A stretch of 64,000 nt of DNA from assembly GCF_018449675.1 (NCBI RefSeq), contig NZ_JAAVUZ010000002.1, positions 248,001 to 312,000 of the forward strand, in the 5' to 3' direction. The stretch comes from Glaciihabitans sp. dw_435. Lineage in GTDB: Bacteria; Actinomycetota; Actinomycetes; Actinomycetales; Microbacteriaceae. The notes under the pieces are model-generated. The model had not been told where the DNA came from and did no database searches. It saw only the letters and a list, made by a program, of their open reading frames with translations. Positions 1-8,229 of the stretch are shown one piece after another (positions within the stretch are counted from its first letter, which is position 1; every line of letters begins with the position of its first letter). The translations under genes were made by a program, and so were the position numbers.

Positions 1-1496
1 GCAGCGGCGATCTCCGCACTTTCGGTGTCGTAGGCGTAGAAATCGGCCGGGTCACTGGTCAGCTCGGTGTCGACGGTGGTGTCGTTCTCCTCGTTGGCCA
101 GCTGTTCGGTGATCGTGGTCGCCGCCAGGTGCAGCACCGACTCCACGTGCGTGTTGCGCGAGGATTCCCCGATCCGGATGCGGTAGTCGCCCGCCTCCAG
201 CGTGTACGCCGCCTTGGACTGGTCGTACGACGCCATGTCCGCGGTGTTGTACCGGATGGTCACCGTCTGTGACGCCCCGGGAGCGAGTTCGTCGGTCTTC
301 GCATAACCCGCGAGCTCCTGGTACGGCTTGTCCAGGCCGGTCTGCGGTGCAGAGAAGTACGCCTCAACGACGTCCTTGCCGCTGTAGGTGGTGCCGACGT
401 TTGTCACCTTCACCTTGGCGGTGACCGACGTCATGTCCGCTGTGACGCTCTGGGTGTCGAGCTTGAAGTCGGTGTAGGAGAGACCGTATCCGAACGGGTA
501 GTCGACAACACTGGCCGGGTCAGCCGGGTTGAGCTTCTTGTAGAGCGAGTCGAAGTAGCGGTAGCCGACATAAATGCCCTCGCTGTACTGCTCCTCCAGA
601 GCGGATCCGTCGTTTGTGGCGAAGGAGGCCGATGCCGGGTAGTAGTTGTACGACGATGCCCACGTGTCCGTGAGCTTTCCCGACGGCGTGACAGAACCAT
701 TGAGGACGTCGGTGACGGCGTTGCCGGACTCCTGACCCGCCTGGCTCATGAGCAGCATCGAGTCGAGCGCCTGCCCGCCGGCCGGGTCGGTGACGGCACC
801 GTTAATCTGGTCAAAGAACGCGGTGTCGACAACACCGCCGACGTTGAGAACAACGACGACCTTCTTGTAGGTCTGGCCAAGGGTTTGCAGGTCACCCTTC
901 TCGATGTCGGTCAGGAGGTAGTCGCCCTTTCCGGAACTGCGGTCCGCGCCCTCACCGGAGTTACGGGCGATCACGAAGACTGCCGTGTCCGTGGGCTGCG
1001 TGGGCTGGGCTGTCGTGCTGGTGAGTGCCTGCTCCACCGACGCGTAGTCGACGGTCGGCCCGAATCCGCTGCCACCCGTTGTCGGCGGGTACTTCGTGTC
1101 GTACGCGGCCTTCATGGCGTCGTAATACGCGGGACTCGTGGTGATGGAATATCCAGCGTTCGTCAGGCCCTGGCGCACGTTGATCGCGTACCTGTTGTTG
1201 ACGGCGCCGGACCCGGTTCCGCCCTTGACGGTCTGGTAGGAACCAACGCCGAAAACGGCAACGTTGCCGGTCTTGGCCAGCGGAAGCACGCTCCCGTGGT
1301 TCTCGAGCAGCACCATCCCCTGCGTCGCCGCGGTGCGCGACAGTTGTCCGTTCTCGAGCTCGAGAGCTCCGGGGTTGGGATTGGTGGTTGCGGCCTGGGC
1401 GGCAGCGACTCCGGATACCGCGAGGGCCACGGAGACCCCCAGGGCTACCGCGGAGCGGAACACGACATGTTTGCCGCGTTGCGGATTTTCATGCAT
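1..1496 (-). CDS. Secreted glycoside hydrolase family 3 (beta-glucosidase-like), inverted domain order, 3' partial
   Basis: Exported beta-glycosidase, probably a beta-glucosidase. The gene runs off the left edge, leaving 498 codons. The N-terminus is basic, then hydrophobic, then ends in AQA near residue 35, a Sec signal peptide. Next comes the GH3 C-terminal alpha/beta domain (about residues 45-330), recognised by RNSGEGADR, QAGQESGNAVTDVL, EGIYVGYRYF and FGYGLSY. A fibronectin-like domain follows (about 340-450). In classical GH3 enzymes the TIM barrel with the Asp nucleophile precedes these domains. Here it does not, so the barrel must lie off-window, as in the known inverted GH3 subgroup. 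ATG 1496 is chosen because GAGAGGA sits 7 bases upstream. A divergent ROK-type regulator starts 233 bases away and may control it. The substrate cannot be read from this part. Confidence 0.88.
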   Translation of the reverse strand, partial: MHENPQRGKHVVFRSAVALGVSVALAVSGVAAAQAATTNPNPGALELENGQLSRTAATQGMVLLENHGSVLPLAKTGNVAVFGVGSYQTVKGGTGSGAVNNRYAINVRQGLTNAGYSITTSPAYYDAMKAAYDTKYPPTTGGSGFGPTVDYASVEQALTSTTAQPTQPTDTAVFVIARNSGEGADRSSGKGDYLLTDIEKGDLQTLGQTYKKVVVVLNVGGVVDTAFFDQINGAVTDPAGGQALDSMLLMSQAGQESGNAVTDVLNGSVTPSGKLTDTWASSYNYYPASASFATNDGSALEEQYSEGIYVGYRYFDSLYKKLNPADPASVVDYPFGYGLSYTDFKLDTQSVTADMTSVTAKVKVTNVGTTYSGKDVVEAYFSAPQTGLDKPYQELAGYAKTDELAPGASQTVTIRYNTADMASYDQSKAAYTLEAGDYRIRIGESSRNTHVESVLHLAATTITEQLANEENDTTVDTELTSDPADFYAYDTESAEIAA

Positions 1497-1717
1497 TGAG
1501 TTGTCCTCTCTGACAACGATCAACGCACACGGGCGATCACGAAAACGTCCCACTCTGGACGTCACTGTCGCGAGTATGCGTGCCTCTGCAGGCCTCTTCA
1601 CCGTATTTGCACATCTATTGGACTGTCAACGGCCATACACACCCAAATGGGGGGCACTTTCGGCCTTTTTTAGGTGCAAAAAACGGAGACGGGATGTGCC
1701 GCAATCAGGCAAACACC

Positions 1718-1723
1718 TATAGT
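1718..1723 (+). promoter_or_regulatory. -10 hexamer TATAGT, leaderless promoter of the ROK regulator
   Basis: TATAGT ends 6 bases before ATG 1730, which puts the expected transcription start on or next to the A of the start codon. No ribosome-binding site is visible before this ATG. This supports ATG 1730 over upstream in-frame starts. No convincing -35 element was seen. Confidence 0.55.
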
Positions 1724-1729
1724 TTTCCC

Positions 1730-2887
1730 ATGAAGGCCCCATTCGACCGCGTATCCTTGCGGGATCGCACGCGCGATGATCTCTACGAGCTCATCGCCGA
1801 GGGCAACGAACTCACCCGCCCCGAGCTGGTGGTGCTCACCGGGATGTCCCGCACCACCGTCAACCAGGCCGTCGGTCGTCTCGTCGCCGAGGGCCGCGTC
1901 GCGGAATCCGAGCAGAAGCACAAGGGCCCAGGGTCCGGAAGCGGACGTCCGGCGACGAGCCTCATCGCGGTGGCCAACGGTGACCCCGTCGTCGGCATCG
2001 ACTTCGGGCACAACCACATTCAGGTCGCCGTGGCCGACGCGCTGGGGCGCCCCCTCGGTGAGAGGTATGTGGAGGTCGACGTGGACCTTCTCGCGTCCGA
2101 AGCGATGGACCTCGCGGCGGACCTCGCCATCACCCTGATCGCCGAGCATTCGCTTGGCCGCCCCGCCTCCGTCGTCGCGGGAATCCCTGGCCCGCTCGAC
2201 CGCGGCTCGGGACTTGTGCAGTCCTCGACGATTCTCTCCAGCTGGGTGGGCCTGGCACCGGCCGTCGAGCTTGAGCGCCGCCTCGGCGTTCCGGTACAGA
2301 TCGAGAACGATGCGATTCTGGGGGCTGTGGGTGAGCTGCGGGCAGGAGCCGGCCGGGACATCCCGAACTTCCTCTACGTCAAGGCATCGCACGGCATCGG
2401 CGCCGCGATCATCATCGGCGGTCACCCCTATCGCGGCACGTCGGGCATCGCGGGCGAGATCGGTCACACCCACCTGTCGGGCCACACCGAGGCCTGCCGG
2501 TGCGGGAATCGTGGATGCCTCGAGGCCGTCGTTTCCATTCAGGCGGTGCGTGACCAGGTCCTGCACACCCACCCGAACGCCCACCCCGGTGATGTCGATT
2601 TGGCGAGCGAACCGGACGAGGTGACGGCACGCATTCTCATCGAGGCGGGCCGCATCGTCGGACGCGTGCTCTCCAGCATGTGCGACCTGCTGAACCCGGA
2701 GGCCGTGATCATCGGCGGCGAGCTGGGGGCGACGGGCCCTCAGTTCCTCGGCGGCATCGCCGCGTCGATCGAGCGCTACTCGCAGCCGGCGACGGCGCGG
2801 GCGCTGCAGATCCTGCCGGCGAGCCTGGGCATCCGGGCCGAGCTCGTGGGTGCGCTGCAGCTCGCGGCGGGACTCGCCCGACGCTGA
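1730..2887 (+). CDS. ROK-family transcriptional regulator (NagC/XylR type)
   Basis: Sugar-responsive repressor of 385 aa. A winged helix-turn-helix lies at about residues 10-65 (LTRPELVVLTGMSRTTVNQA). The ROK sugar-binding fold follows, with GIDFGHNH, IPGPLD, ENDAILGAVGE, GEIGHTHL and the zinc motif CRCGNRGCLE near residue 256. ROK regulators with an HTH usually bind upstream of sugar-use genes and release DNA on binding a sugar or sugar phosphate. The divergent GH3 gene is the obvious target. The start at ATG 1730 rests on the adjacent -10 hexamer. Its last codons (LQLAAGLARR) belong to the first unit of a tandem repeat that continues past the stop. Confidence 0.9.
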   Translation: MKAPFDRVSLRDRTRDDLYELIAEGNELTRPELVVLTGMSRTTVNQAVGRLVAEGRVAESEQKHKGPGSGSGRPATSLIAVANGDPVVGIDFGHNHIQVAVADALGRPLGERYVEVDVDLLASEAMDLAADLAITLIAEHSLGRPASVVAGIPGPLDRGSGLVQSSTILSSWVGLAPAVELERRLGVPVQIENDAILGAVGELRAGAGRDIPNFLYVKASHGIGAAIIIGGHPYRGTSGIAGEIGHTHLSGHTEACRCGNRGCLEAVVSIQAVRDQVLHTHPNAHPGDVDLASEPDEVTARILIEAGRIVGRVLSSMCDLLNPEAVIIGGELGATGPQFLGGIAASIERYSQPATARALQILPASLGIRAELVGALQLAAGLARR

Positions 2888-2960
2888 CAGGGGTGCAGCC
2901 AGCTCGCGGCGGGGCTCGCCCGGCGCCGAGGGGGCAGCCAGCTCGCGGCGGTCTCGCACA
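2858..2960. repeat. Imperfect ~40-bp tandem repeat across the 3' end of the ROK gene
   Basis: The core cagctcgcggcgg recurs at 2858, 2900 and 2939 (spacings 42 and 39), followed by variants of gctcgcccg. The first unit is coding (C-terminus of the ROK regulator). The later units are non-coding and occupy the short gap to the convergent LCP gene. Confidence 0.8.
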
Positions 2961-2974
2961 CTGATGAGCCGGGT

Positions 2975-4339
2975 CTAGCCGCCCGTCTTGATCGGCGCGA
3001 TCGCCTTGGCTACGAGTGTCTTGATGTTCGCGAAGTCCGGCGTGATCATGTTGACCGTCGGCGGCGACAGCTCGAGCTTGGTGAGCTTCTGGTTCTTGGC
3101 CTTCGTGCCGAGGTCGACGAACTTGCCAAGCATGACCTGCGGGATGTCGGTCTTGACGACCTTGGATCCCGCCTTGGCCACTGCCTCGAACTTGGTGAGC
3201 ACGTTGGTCGGGTCGAACTGCGTGAGGATCGCGCTCTGCACGTCGCGCTGGCGGCGCATGCGGTCGTAGTCGCTCGTGCCGTGCCGGGCGCGGGCGTACC
3301 AGAGGGCGGTGTAGCCATCCATCTTCTGGGTGCCCTTTTCGATCCAGCCGTCTACGTTGATGGGCTGTCCGTTGGAGTCCTCGCCACCGTTGATGGGCAG
3401 GCGTTCCGTCGACGTGATGGTGATGCCACCCAGGGCATCGATCAGGTCGGAGAAGCCCTTCATGTCAATCAGCACGTAGTACTGCAACGTGATGCCAAGC
3501 ACGCCCTCCGCGGCATCCCGCATCGCTTCGATTCCCGGCTGGGAGTCGCTGCTTGCGCTGGTGGCGTTGGGATATAGATCCGGATGCTCCTGCCCATAGG
3601 TATACAGGTAGCTGATCAGGCAATTGTTGCCGCAGTTGTAGCCGTTGGGGTACGGACCGTACAGGGGCGATCCGTCGACAAACGGAGCCTTCTGCATGTT
3701 GCGCGGGATGCCGATGATCGTGGTGGCACCGGTGTTGGCATCAATGCTGATGACCGAGATGCTGTCGGGACGCAGTCCCATGCGGTCGGGGCCGGCGTCG
3801 CCGCCCAGCAGCAGGATGTTGTAGCGCCCGTCGATCGGGTCGGCGTAGGTGCCGCCCGAGAAGACCTTGTCGATGGCGGTGCGGGTGACACCGGCGTAGT
3901 ACGCGCCGGAGGCGACGACGCCCGAGGTGACGACCATGAGCACCACCGCGAACAGGGCGATACCGGTGCGGGCGGCGGGCTTGGCCCGGCCGAGGCGCGC
4001 GAGGCGCAGTGTGTCGAGGGTGAGGCAGATCCACAGCACTGCGTAGAGCACGAGCAGCACCTGCACCACGATGAGGGCGATCGAGTTGGTGAGCACTCCC
4101 AGCACGGCGACCCGGGCGAGGATCGCGGCGACCACGAGCGCGATGATGAGGAACCAGAGCAGGAAGGTGGTGCGCAGCCCGAACCGGCCGAGCTTGCGGT
4201 TGCCCGCGAGCACCTGGGCGGAGCCGGGCGCGAGGACGTTGAGTCCCACGAGCCACCAGGCCCGCTTGGTCATCAGGCGCGGGGAACTGACGTCCGGGTT
4301 ACGGACGGCGTTCGGGGCGCCGCTGCGTGTAGCGCTCAC
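2975..4339 (-). CDS. LCP (LytR-CpsA-Psr) family cell-wall glycopolymer ligase
   Basis: Membrane-anchored enzyme of the LCP family, which transfers lipid-linked glycopolymers to peptidoglycan. The 454-aa protein has about four N-terminal membrane segments (residues 25-160), then an extracytoplasmic LCP domain (about 180-400). Typical LCP features are [12 protein letters not shown], the IPRN motif, [19 protein letters not shown] and [17 protein letters not shown]; the clustered Arg and Asp residues bind the pyrophosphate. GTG 4339 overlaps the purE stop as GTGA, so the two are translationally coupled. The pairing with purE looks positional rather than metabolic. Several transmembrane helices, instead of the usual one, are seen in some actinobacterial LCP proteins. 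Confidence 0.9.
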   Translation of the reverse strand: MSATRSGAPNAVRNPDVSSPRLMTKRAWWLVGLNVLAPGSAQVLAGNRKLGRFGLRTTFLLWFLIIALVVAAILARVAVLGVLTNSIALIVVQVLLVLYAVLWICLTLDTLRLARLGRAKPAARTGIALFAVVLMVVTSGVVASGAYYAGVTRTAIDKVFSGGTYADPIDGRYNILLLGGDAGPDRMGLRPDSISVISIDANTGATTIIGIPRNMQKAPFVDGSPLYGPYPNGYNCGNNCLISYLYTYGQEHPDLYPNATSASSDSQPGIEAMRDAAEGVLGITLQYYVLIDMKGFSDLIDALGGITITSTERLPINGGEDSNGQPINVDGWIEKGTQKMDGYTALWYARARHGTSDYDRMRRQRDVQSAILTQFDPTNVLTKFEAVAKAGSKVVKTDIPQVMLGKFVDLGTKAKNQKLTKLELSPPTVNMITPDFANIKTLVAKAIAPIKTGG

Positions 4340-4830
4340 AGGCTCGACTTGAGAGCCGCGTTCTTCTCGGCGACGAGGGCCTCCAGCGAGCTGGCGAAGT
4401 CCGCGAGTTTGGCGGCAAGCGTGGCATCCGTCACCGAAAGAATGCGGACGGCAAGGATCCCGGCGTTACGTGCGCCACCGATGGACACGGTCGCGACCGG
4501 CACGCCCGCGGGCATCTGCACGATGGACAGGAGGGAGTCGAGGCCGTCGAGCCGGGACAGCGGCACGGGCACGCCGATGACGGGCAGGGTGGTGACGGAG
4601 GCGAGCATGCCGGGCAGGTGGGCGGCGCCGCCCGCTCCCGCGATGATGACGCCGATGCCGCGGGAGGCTGCGGCCCGACCGAACGCGATCATCTTGTCGG
4701 GGGTGCGGTGGGCCGAGAGCACCTCGACCTCCACCTCGATCCCGAACTCGGCGAGCGCGGAGGCCGCGTCACTCATGACGGGCCAATCGGAGTCGGAGCC
4801 CATGACAACGGCAACGCGGGGGATGGACAT
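4336..4830 (-). CDS. purE: N5-carboxyaminoimidazole ribonucleotide mutase
   Basis: De novo purine synthesis enzyme (class I PurE, 164 aa) that converts N5-CAIR from PurK to CAIR in the cytoplasm. Diagnostic segments are [12 protein letters not shown] at the N-terminus, the active-site [20 protein letters not shown], and [23 protein letters not shown] 4830 is preferred over the in-frame ATG at 4839. TACGAT ends 7 bases before 4830 and overlaps the 4839 codon, so the transcript probably begins at the later start. It lies about 100 bases downstream of purK in the same direction and overlaps the LCP gene by 4 bases. Confidence 0.96.
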   Translation of the reverse strand: MSIPRVAVVMGSDSDWPVMSDAASALAEFGIEVEVEVLSAHRTPDKMIAFGRAAASRGIGVIIAGAGGAAHLPGMLASVTTLPVIGVPVPLSRLDGLDSLLSIVQMPAGVPVATVSIGGARNAGILAVRILSVTDATLAAKLADFASSLEALVAEKNAALKSSL

Positions 4831-4837
4831 GCACCCC

Positions 4838-4843
4838 ATCGTA
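4838..4843 (-). promoter_or_regulatory. -10 hexamer TACGAT, leaderless promoter of purE
   Basis: On the minus strand TACGAT is followed by 7 bases and then ATG 4830. This implies purE can be transcribed separately from purK, even though the two genes are adjacent and co-directional. Confidence 0.45.
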
Positions 4844-4927
4844 GGCGAGCACCATGGAGGTTCCTGACGGACGGGGCTGCGTGTCTGCGGTCCGGCGGCA
4901 GAGGAGGGTGGCCCGGAGGCAGGCTGC

Positions 4928-6061
4928 CTACTCGAAGAAGGCCGCCGACGCCCGCGCCTGGTACACGACCTCGTCGAGGTCGTCGCCGATCGCGGTGACG
5001 TGTCCGACCTTGCGGCCCGGGCGGGGTGTCTTGTTGTAGCTGTGCACCTTCACGGTGGGCTGGTCGGCGAACGCCGCGGGGTAGCGGTCCACCATCGTGA
5101 GCCCCGAGTTCTCATCGGCCGCCCCGGGACCGCCGAGGATGTTGACCATCACTGACCATTCACGGTGGCACCCCGTCGCCCCGAGGGGCAGGTCCAGCAC
5201 TGCACGCAGGTGCTGCTCGAACTGGCTTGTACGCGACCCGTCGATGCTCCAGTGCCCGGTGTTGTGCGGCCTCATCGCCAGCTCATTGATCAGCAGACGG
5301 TCATCCGTTGTCTCAAAGAGTTCGACGGCGAGCACGCCGGTGACACCGAGTTCGCGGGCGACGGTCACGGCGATGTCGGCGGCGACGTCGGCGATGCGAC
5401 CAGCGGCACCCGGCGCCGGAGCAATGACCTCGGCGCAGACGCCATCACGCTGCACGGATTCGACCACGGGCCAGACACCGATCTCACCGGAGGGCGTGCG
5501 CGCGATGAGCTGGGCGAGCTCGCGACGGAATTCGACGAGCTCCTCCACCAGCAGCGGCCCTCCCGCGGCAAACCAGTCCGCGGCCTCGGCGGCGGAGCGC
5601 ACGACGCGCACACCCTTGCCGTCGTATCCGCCGGTGGGGGTCTTCAGCACGGCCGCTCCCCCGTGCGCCTCGAGGAAGACCGCGAGCTCGTCGGAGTTCT
5701 CGACGCGCGCCCAGTCCGGCACCGGGAGGCCGAGGGCCGCGAGGCGCTCGCGCATGACGATCTTGTCCTGGGCGACCGCAAGGGCTGTGGGAGACGGATG
5801 AACCGCGATGCCGTTTTCCAGGAGCACTGCCAGCACGGACTGCGGTACGTGTTCGTGATCGAAGGTCACCACGTCGACGCCACGGGCGAACGCGAGCACG
5901 GTCTCCGCGTCGGTGTAGTCGCCCACCTGGGTCGCGGCCAGCGCGGCGGGGCTTCCCTCGGTTTCGGCCAGCACGCGGATCTCGATGCCGAGAGCCACAG
6001 CGGCAGGAATCATCATTCGGGCGAGCTGTCCGCCGCCGATCACGCCAACGATCGAGGGCAT
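4928..6061 (-). CDS. purK: N5-carboxyaminoimidazole ribonucleotide synthase
   Basis: ATP-grasp enzyme of purine synthesis (377 aa) that carboxylates AIR with bicarbonate and ATP to N5-CAIR, the substrate of PurE. It begins with [13 protein letters not shown] (pre-ATP-grasp fold), followed by [19 protein letters not shown] (ATP-grasp loop), the metal-binding [12 protein letters not shown] and a C-terminal hybrid domain. ATG 6061 is used because GGAG lies just upstream and the family motif starts six residues in. A longer GTG-initiated form (6103) would add 14 residues without a ribosome-binding site. It is divergent from the GtrA gene. Confidence 0.96.
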   Translation of the reverse strand: MPSIVGVIGGGQLARMMIPAAVALGIEIRVLAETEGSPAALAATQVGDYTDAETVLAFARGVDVVTFDHEHVPQSVLAVLLENGIAVHPSPTALAVAQDKIVMRERLAALGLPVPDWARVENSDELAVFLEAHGGAAVLKTPTGGYDGKGVRVVRSAAEAADWFAAGGPLLVEELVEFRRELAQLIARTPSGEIGVWPVVESVQRDGVCAEVIAPAPGAAGRIADVAADIAVTVARELGVTGVLAVELFETTDDRLLINELAMRPHNTGHWSIDGSRTSQFEQHLRAVLDLPLGATGCHREWSVMVNILGGPGAADENSGLTMVDRYPAAFADQPTVKVHSYNKTPRPGRKVGHVTAIGDDLDEVVYQARASAAFFE

Positions 6062-6167
6062 CGGTTCTCCGTAACGTTGCGCGGCATTCTCAAAGGAAGC
6101 CACTGAGCAGGGCGGTTAGACTGCCAACCGCCACATCCCTATCTTTCCCTATCGTCCAGGTGGATGC

Positions 6168-6683
6168 ATGCGTTCTCTCATACCTCAGCTCATCCGCTTC
6201 GGCGCAGTTGGGGCCGTCGGCTTCATCGTCGACACAGCGGTATTCAACCTGCTGCGGGCCACCGTGTTCTCTCCGGAGAACCTGCACTCCGGCGTCATCT
6301 GGGCAAAGATCATCTCGACGTGCGTCGCCATCCTCGTTAACTGGATCGGTAACCGCTACTGGACCTTCGGCCAGGAACGCAGCACGAAGGCCGTGCGCGA
6401 GGGCGTCGAATTCGCCGCCGTCAGCCTCGTCGGGCTCGGCATCAGCCTCGCGATCCTGTGGTTCACCCACTACGCGCTCGGGTTCACCTCGGTGGTCGCC
6501 GACAACATCTCCAACATCGTGGGGCTCGGCGTCAGCACTGTCTTCCGCTTCGCGCTCTACCGCAGTTGGGTCTTCAGCCCGCGACGCACCGCGGCAGCTG
6601 CCGCCCGCGCTGCGGAGCGCCGCGACGAGCTCGCCCTGCAGCACGGAGCCACGCAGTTCACCGGGGAGATCCCCACCGCCTGA
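6168..6683 (+). CDS. GtrA-like membrane protein
   Basis: Small polytopic membrane protein (171 aa) of the GtrA family. Members are thought to help move or flip polyprenyl-linked sugars for cell-surface glycans. Four hydrophobic segments are visible (about residues 8-30, 42-60, 80-100, 110-130). Family hallmarks are RFGAVGAVGFIVDTAVFN at the start, the central NWIGNRYWTF and the late VFRFALYRSWVF. The C-terminal 35 residues are Ala/Arg-rich and cytoplasmic. AGGTGG lies 4 bases before ATG 6168. A membrane protein occupies the same slot between purK and birA in mycobacteria (established knowledge), so the position is old, not recently acquired. Confidence 0.88.
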   Translation: MRSLIPQLIRFGAVGAVGFIVDTAVFNLLRATVFSPENLHSGVIWAKIISTCVAILVNWIGNRYWTFGQERSTKAVREGVEFAAVSLVGLGISLAILWFTHYALGFTSVVADNISNIVGLGVSTVFRFALYRSWVFSPRRTAAAAARAAERRDELALQHGATQFTGEIPTA

Positions 6684-6807
6684 CAACCCGGAGGGAGAAA
6701 CTGGCGACTGGCGGGAGCTATAACCCCCGCCGCGTGCCACGATCTCCCGCCAAACCCTGCGTTGACTCCCGCCACCCGGAAAACGCGGTCGCGGGAATGG
6801 CGGCGGT
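6684..6807. other. Convergent gap carrying three copies of TGGCGGGAG
   Basis: The gap between the GtrA and PH-domain genes holds TGGCGGGAG at 6709-6717 on the plus strand, and at 6744-6752 and 6766-6774 on the minus strand. The first and second copies can pair as a hairpin, so the site may act as a bidirectional terminator. No gene was seen. Confidence 0.5.
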
Positions 6808-7344
6808 CTAGCGAACGCCCCAGGCCGTCGTCTCGTCGGACGCGTGCGCCTCGGTCTGCTGCCGTTGGACGGACACGCTGTTCTGGCTGGTCTCCATCAG
6901 GTCGTGCAGCACGGCCAGCACAAGGTCGGCGCTCGAGACATCCCGCAACACGATCGGGTGGTCGAGACCCGCGTTGATCTGCACGTCACCGCTGCGGAAC
7001 ATGCTCTGCAGCGCCGTCTTGCGCACCGTTACGTCGTAGCCGCGGCTGTGCAGCAACTCCTGGCGCACCCGAACGAAAAAACCGCTGCGCAGGATGACCC
7101 GCCGCGTCGTAATCGTGTAGTTGCGGCCAAGCCATCCGAGCAACGGCAGCAGCCACAGCAACAGCACGGCGAGCGCCGCAGCGCCCAGCACGGCGAGGTT
7201 CTGCCACTGCTCGTCAAACCAGCCGTAGAAGTAGCCGGTCGCACCGGCCACGGCGATCAGCGCCAGACTGGGCCAGAACATGGCCCTGCCGTGCGGGCGC
7301 ACACGCACCACGACGGCTTCTGGGGTCTGGGCTGGCTCTGACAT
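6808..7344 (-). CDS. PH-domain (bPH2/DUF304) membrane protein
   Basis: Membrane protein of 178 aa with two adjacent transmembrane helices (about residues 22-42 and 50-75) and a C-terminal bacterial pleckstrin-homology domain. The domain is recognised by YTITTRRVILRSGFFVR and the later DVQINAGLDHPIVLRDV. Its biochemical role is unknown; such domains are thought to scaffold at the membrane. It starts 3 bases after the birA stop, so the two are one transcription unit, an arrangement also present in mycobacteria (Rv3278c/birA). The C-terminal 25 residues are polar and probably disordered. Confidence 0.88.
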   Translation of the reverse strand: MSEPAQTPEAVVVRVRPHGRAMFWPSLALIAVAGATGYFYGWFDEQWQNLAVLGAAALAVLLLWLLPLLGWLGRNYTITTRRVILRSGFFVRVRQELLHSRGYDVTVRKTALQSMFRSGDVQINAGLDHPIVLRDVSSADLVLAVLHDLMETSQNSVSVQRQQTEAHASDETTAWGVR

Positions 7345-7347
7345 GCC

Positions 7348-8229
7348 TTATTCATACCGCAGATGGGTCACGTCACCAGCGGCGACAGACGTAACGGGAC
7401 CATCCTGTGATTCCCTCACTTCGAGGCGTCCGGTGGAGTCGAGGCCCGTCGCGGTTCCGACAAGGAAGTCTCCCCCGGGCAGTTCCACGCGCACCGGCTG
7501 GCCGAGTGTCGTGCACTCGTCGGAGATGGCGGTGCGGATGCCACTGGCGTCGGCGTCCCCGTCGAAGGTGACGAAGCGCGTGGTGAGGGTGCGCAGCTCG
7601 GTGAGGTAGTAGGCGAGGGCGTCGTCGCCCATCGTGCTGGATGCGCCCCGCGCTCCCGCGAGCAACAGCGACGTCGCGGTCGGGACCGGCAGCTCGTCCG
7701 CGGTCATCGTGAGGTTGAGGCCAGACCCGATGATCACGGAATCGCCGGAGGGCAGCAGCTCGGCGAGCAGGCCAGACACCTTGAACCCGTCGATCTGCAC
7801 GTCGTTCGGCCACTTGAGACCCACGACCGGGGCGTCCGGGATCGCTTCGCCGTCCACCGGGAGGGCAACGTCAATCTCGCTGGCCTCGGCGAGCACGCGA
7901 CGCACGGCGCGGGTCATCGCGAGGCCGGCGATCAGGGGCAGCCAGCCGAAGTGCTCGAGCGGGAGCGGGGAACCGTCCGCCAGACGCGGTCGCAGCAGCA
8001 CCGAGGCGGCGAGGGTCTTGCCGGGTGGGGCAACCCAGACGCGTCCGAGCCGACCGCGCCCGGCGGTCTGACTGGTGGTGACCACCACGGAGAAGTGAGG
8101 CTCGTCGGTGTCGCGGGCGCCCGAGGCATCCGCTTCTCTCGCAGATCCGGCCAGAAAGTCGTTGGTCGACCCGATCTCATCGAGCGCGACGAACTTTGCG
8201 GACTCAGACCTGCTTTTTTGCCAGAACAC
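7348..8229 (-). CDS. birA: Biotin--[biotin carboxyl carrier protein] ligase
   Basis: Attaches biotin to the carrier domain of acyl-CoA carboxylases, including the AccA-type subunit encoded at 19092-20846. The 293-aa protein has the biotin-ligase core: EIGSTNDFL, TSQTAGRGRLGRVW (biotinoyl-AMP loop), LKWPNDVQIDGFKVSGLLAE, and the small C-terminal SH3-like domain. There is no N-terminal DNA-binding domain, so it is a class I ligase and not a repressor. GTG 8229 is the only plausible start before the conserved core, and it lies 26 bases inside the upstream gene. It is encoded next to the neu-like module but belongs functionally with accD/accE, which lie on the other side of that module. Confidence 0.94.
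   Translation of the reverse strand: MFWQKSRSESAKFVALDEIGSTNDFLAGSAREADASGARDTDEPHFSVVVTTSQTAGRGRLGRVWVAPPGKTLAASVLLRPRLADGSPLPLEHFGWLPLIAGLAMTRAVRRVLAEASEIDVALPVDGEAIPDAPVVGLKWPNDVQIDGFKVSGLLAELLPSGDSVIIGSGLNLTMTADELPVPTATSLLLAGARGASSTMGDDALAYYLTELRTLTTRFVTFDGDADASGIRTAISDECTTLGQPVRVELPGGDFLVGTATGLDSTGRLEVRESQDGPVTSVAAGDVTHLRYE

Noticed and set aside
6062-6103. purK start at GTG 6103
   Set aside because: No ribosome-binding site there, and the added 14 residues are not part of the family; ATG 6061 has GGAG just upstream.
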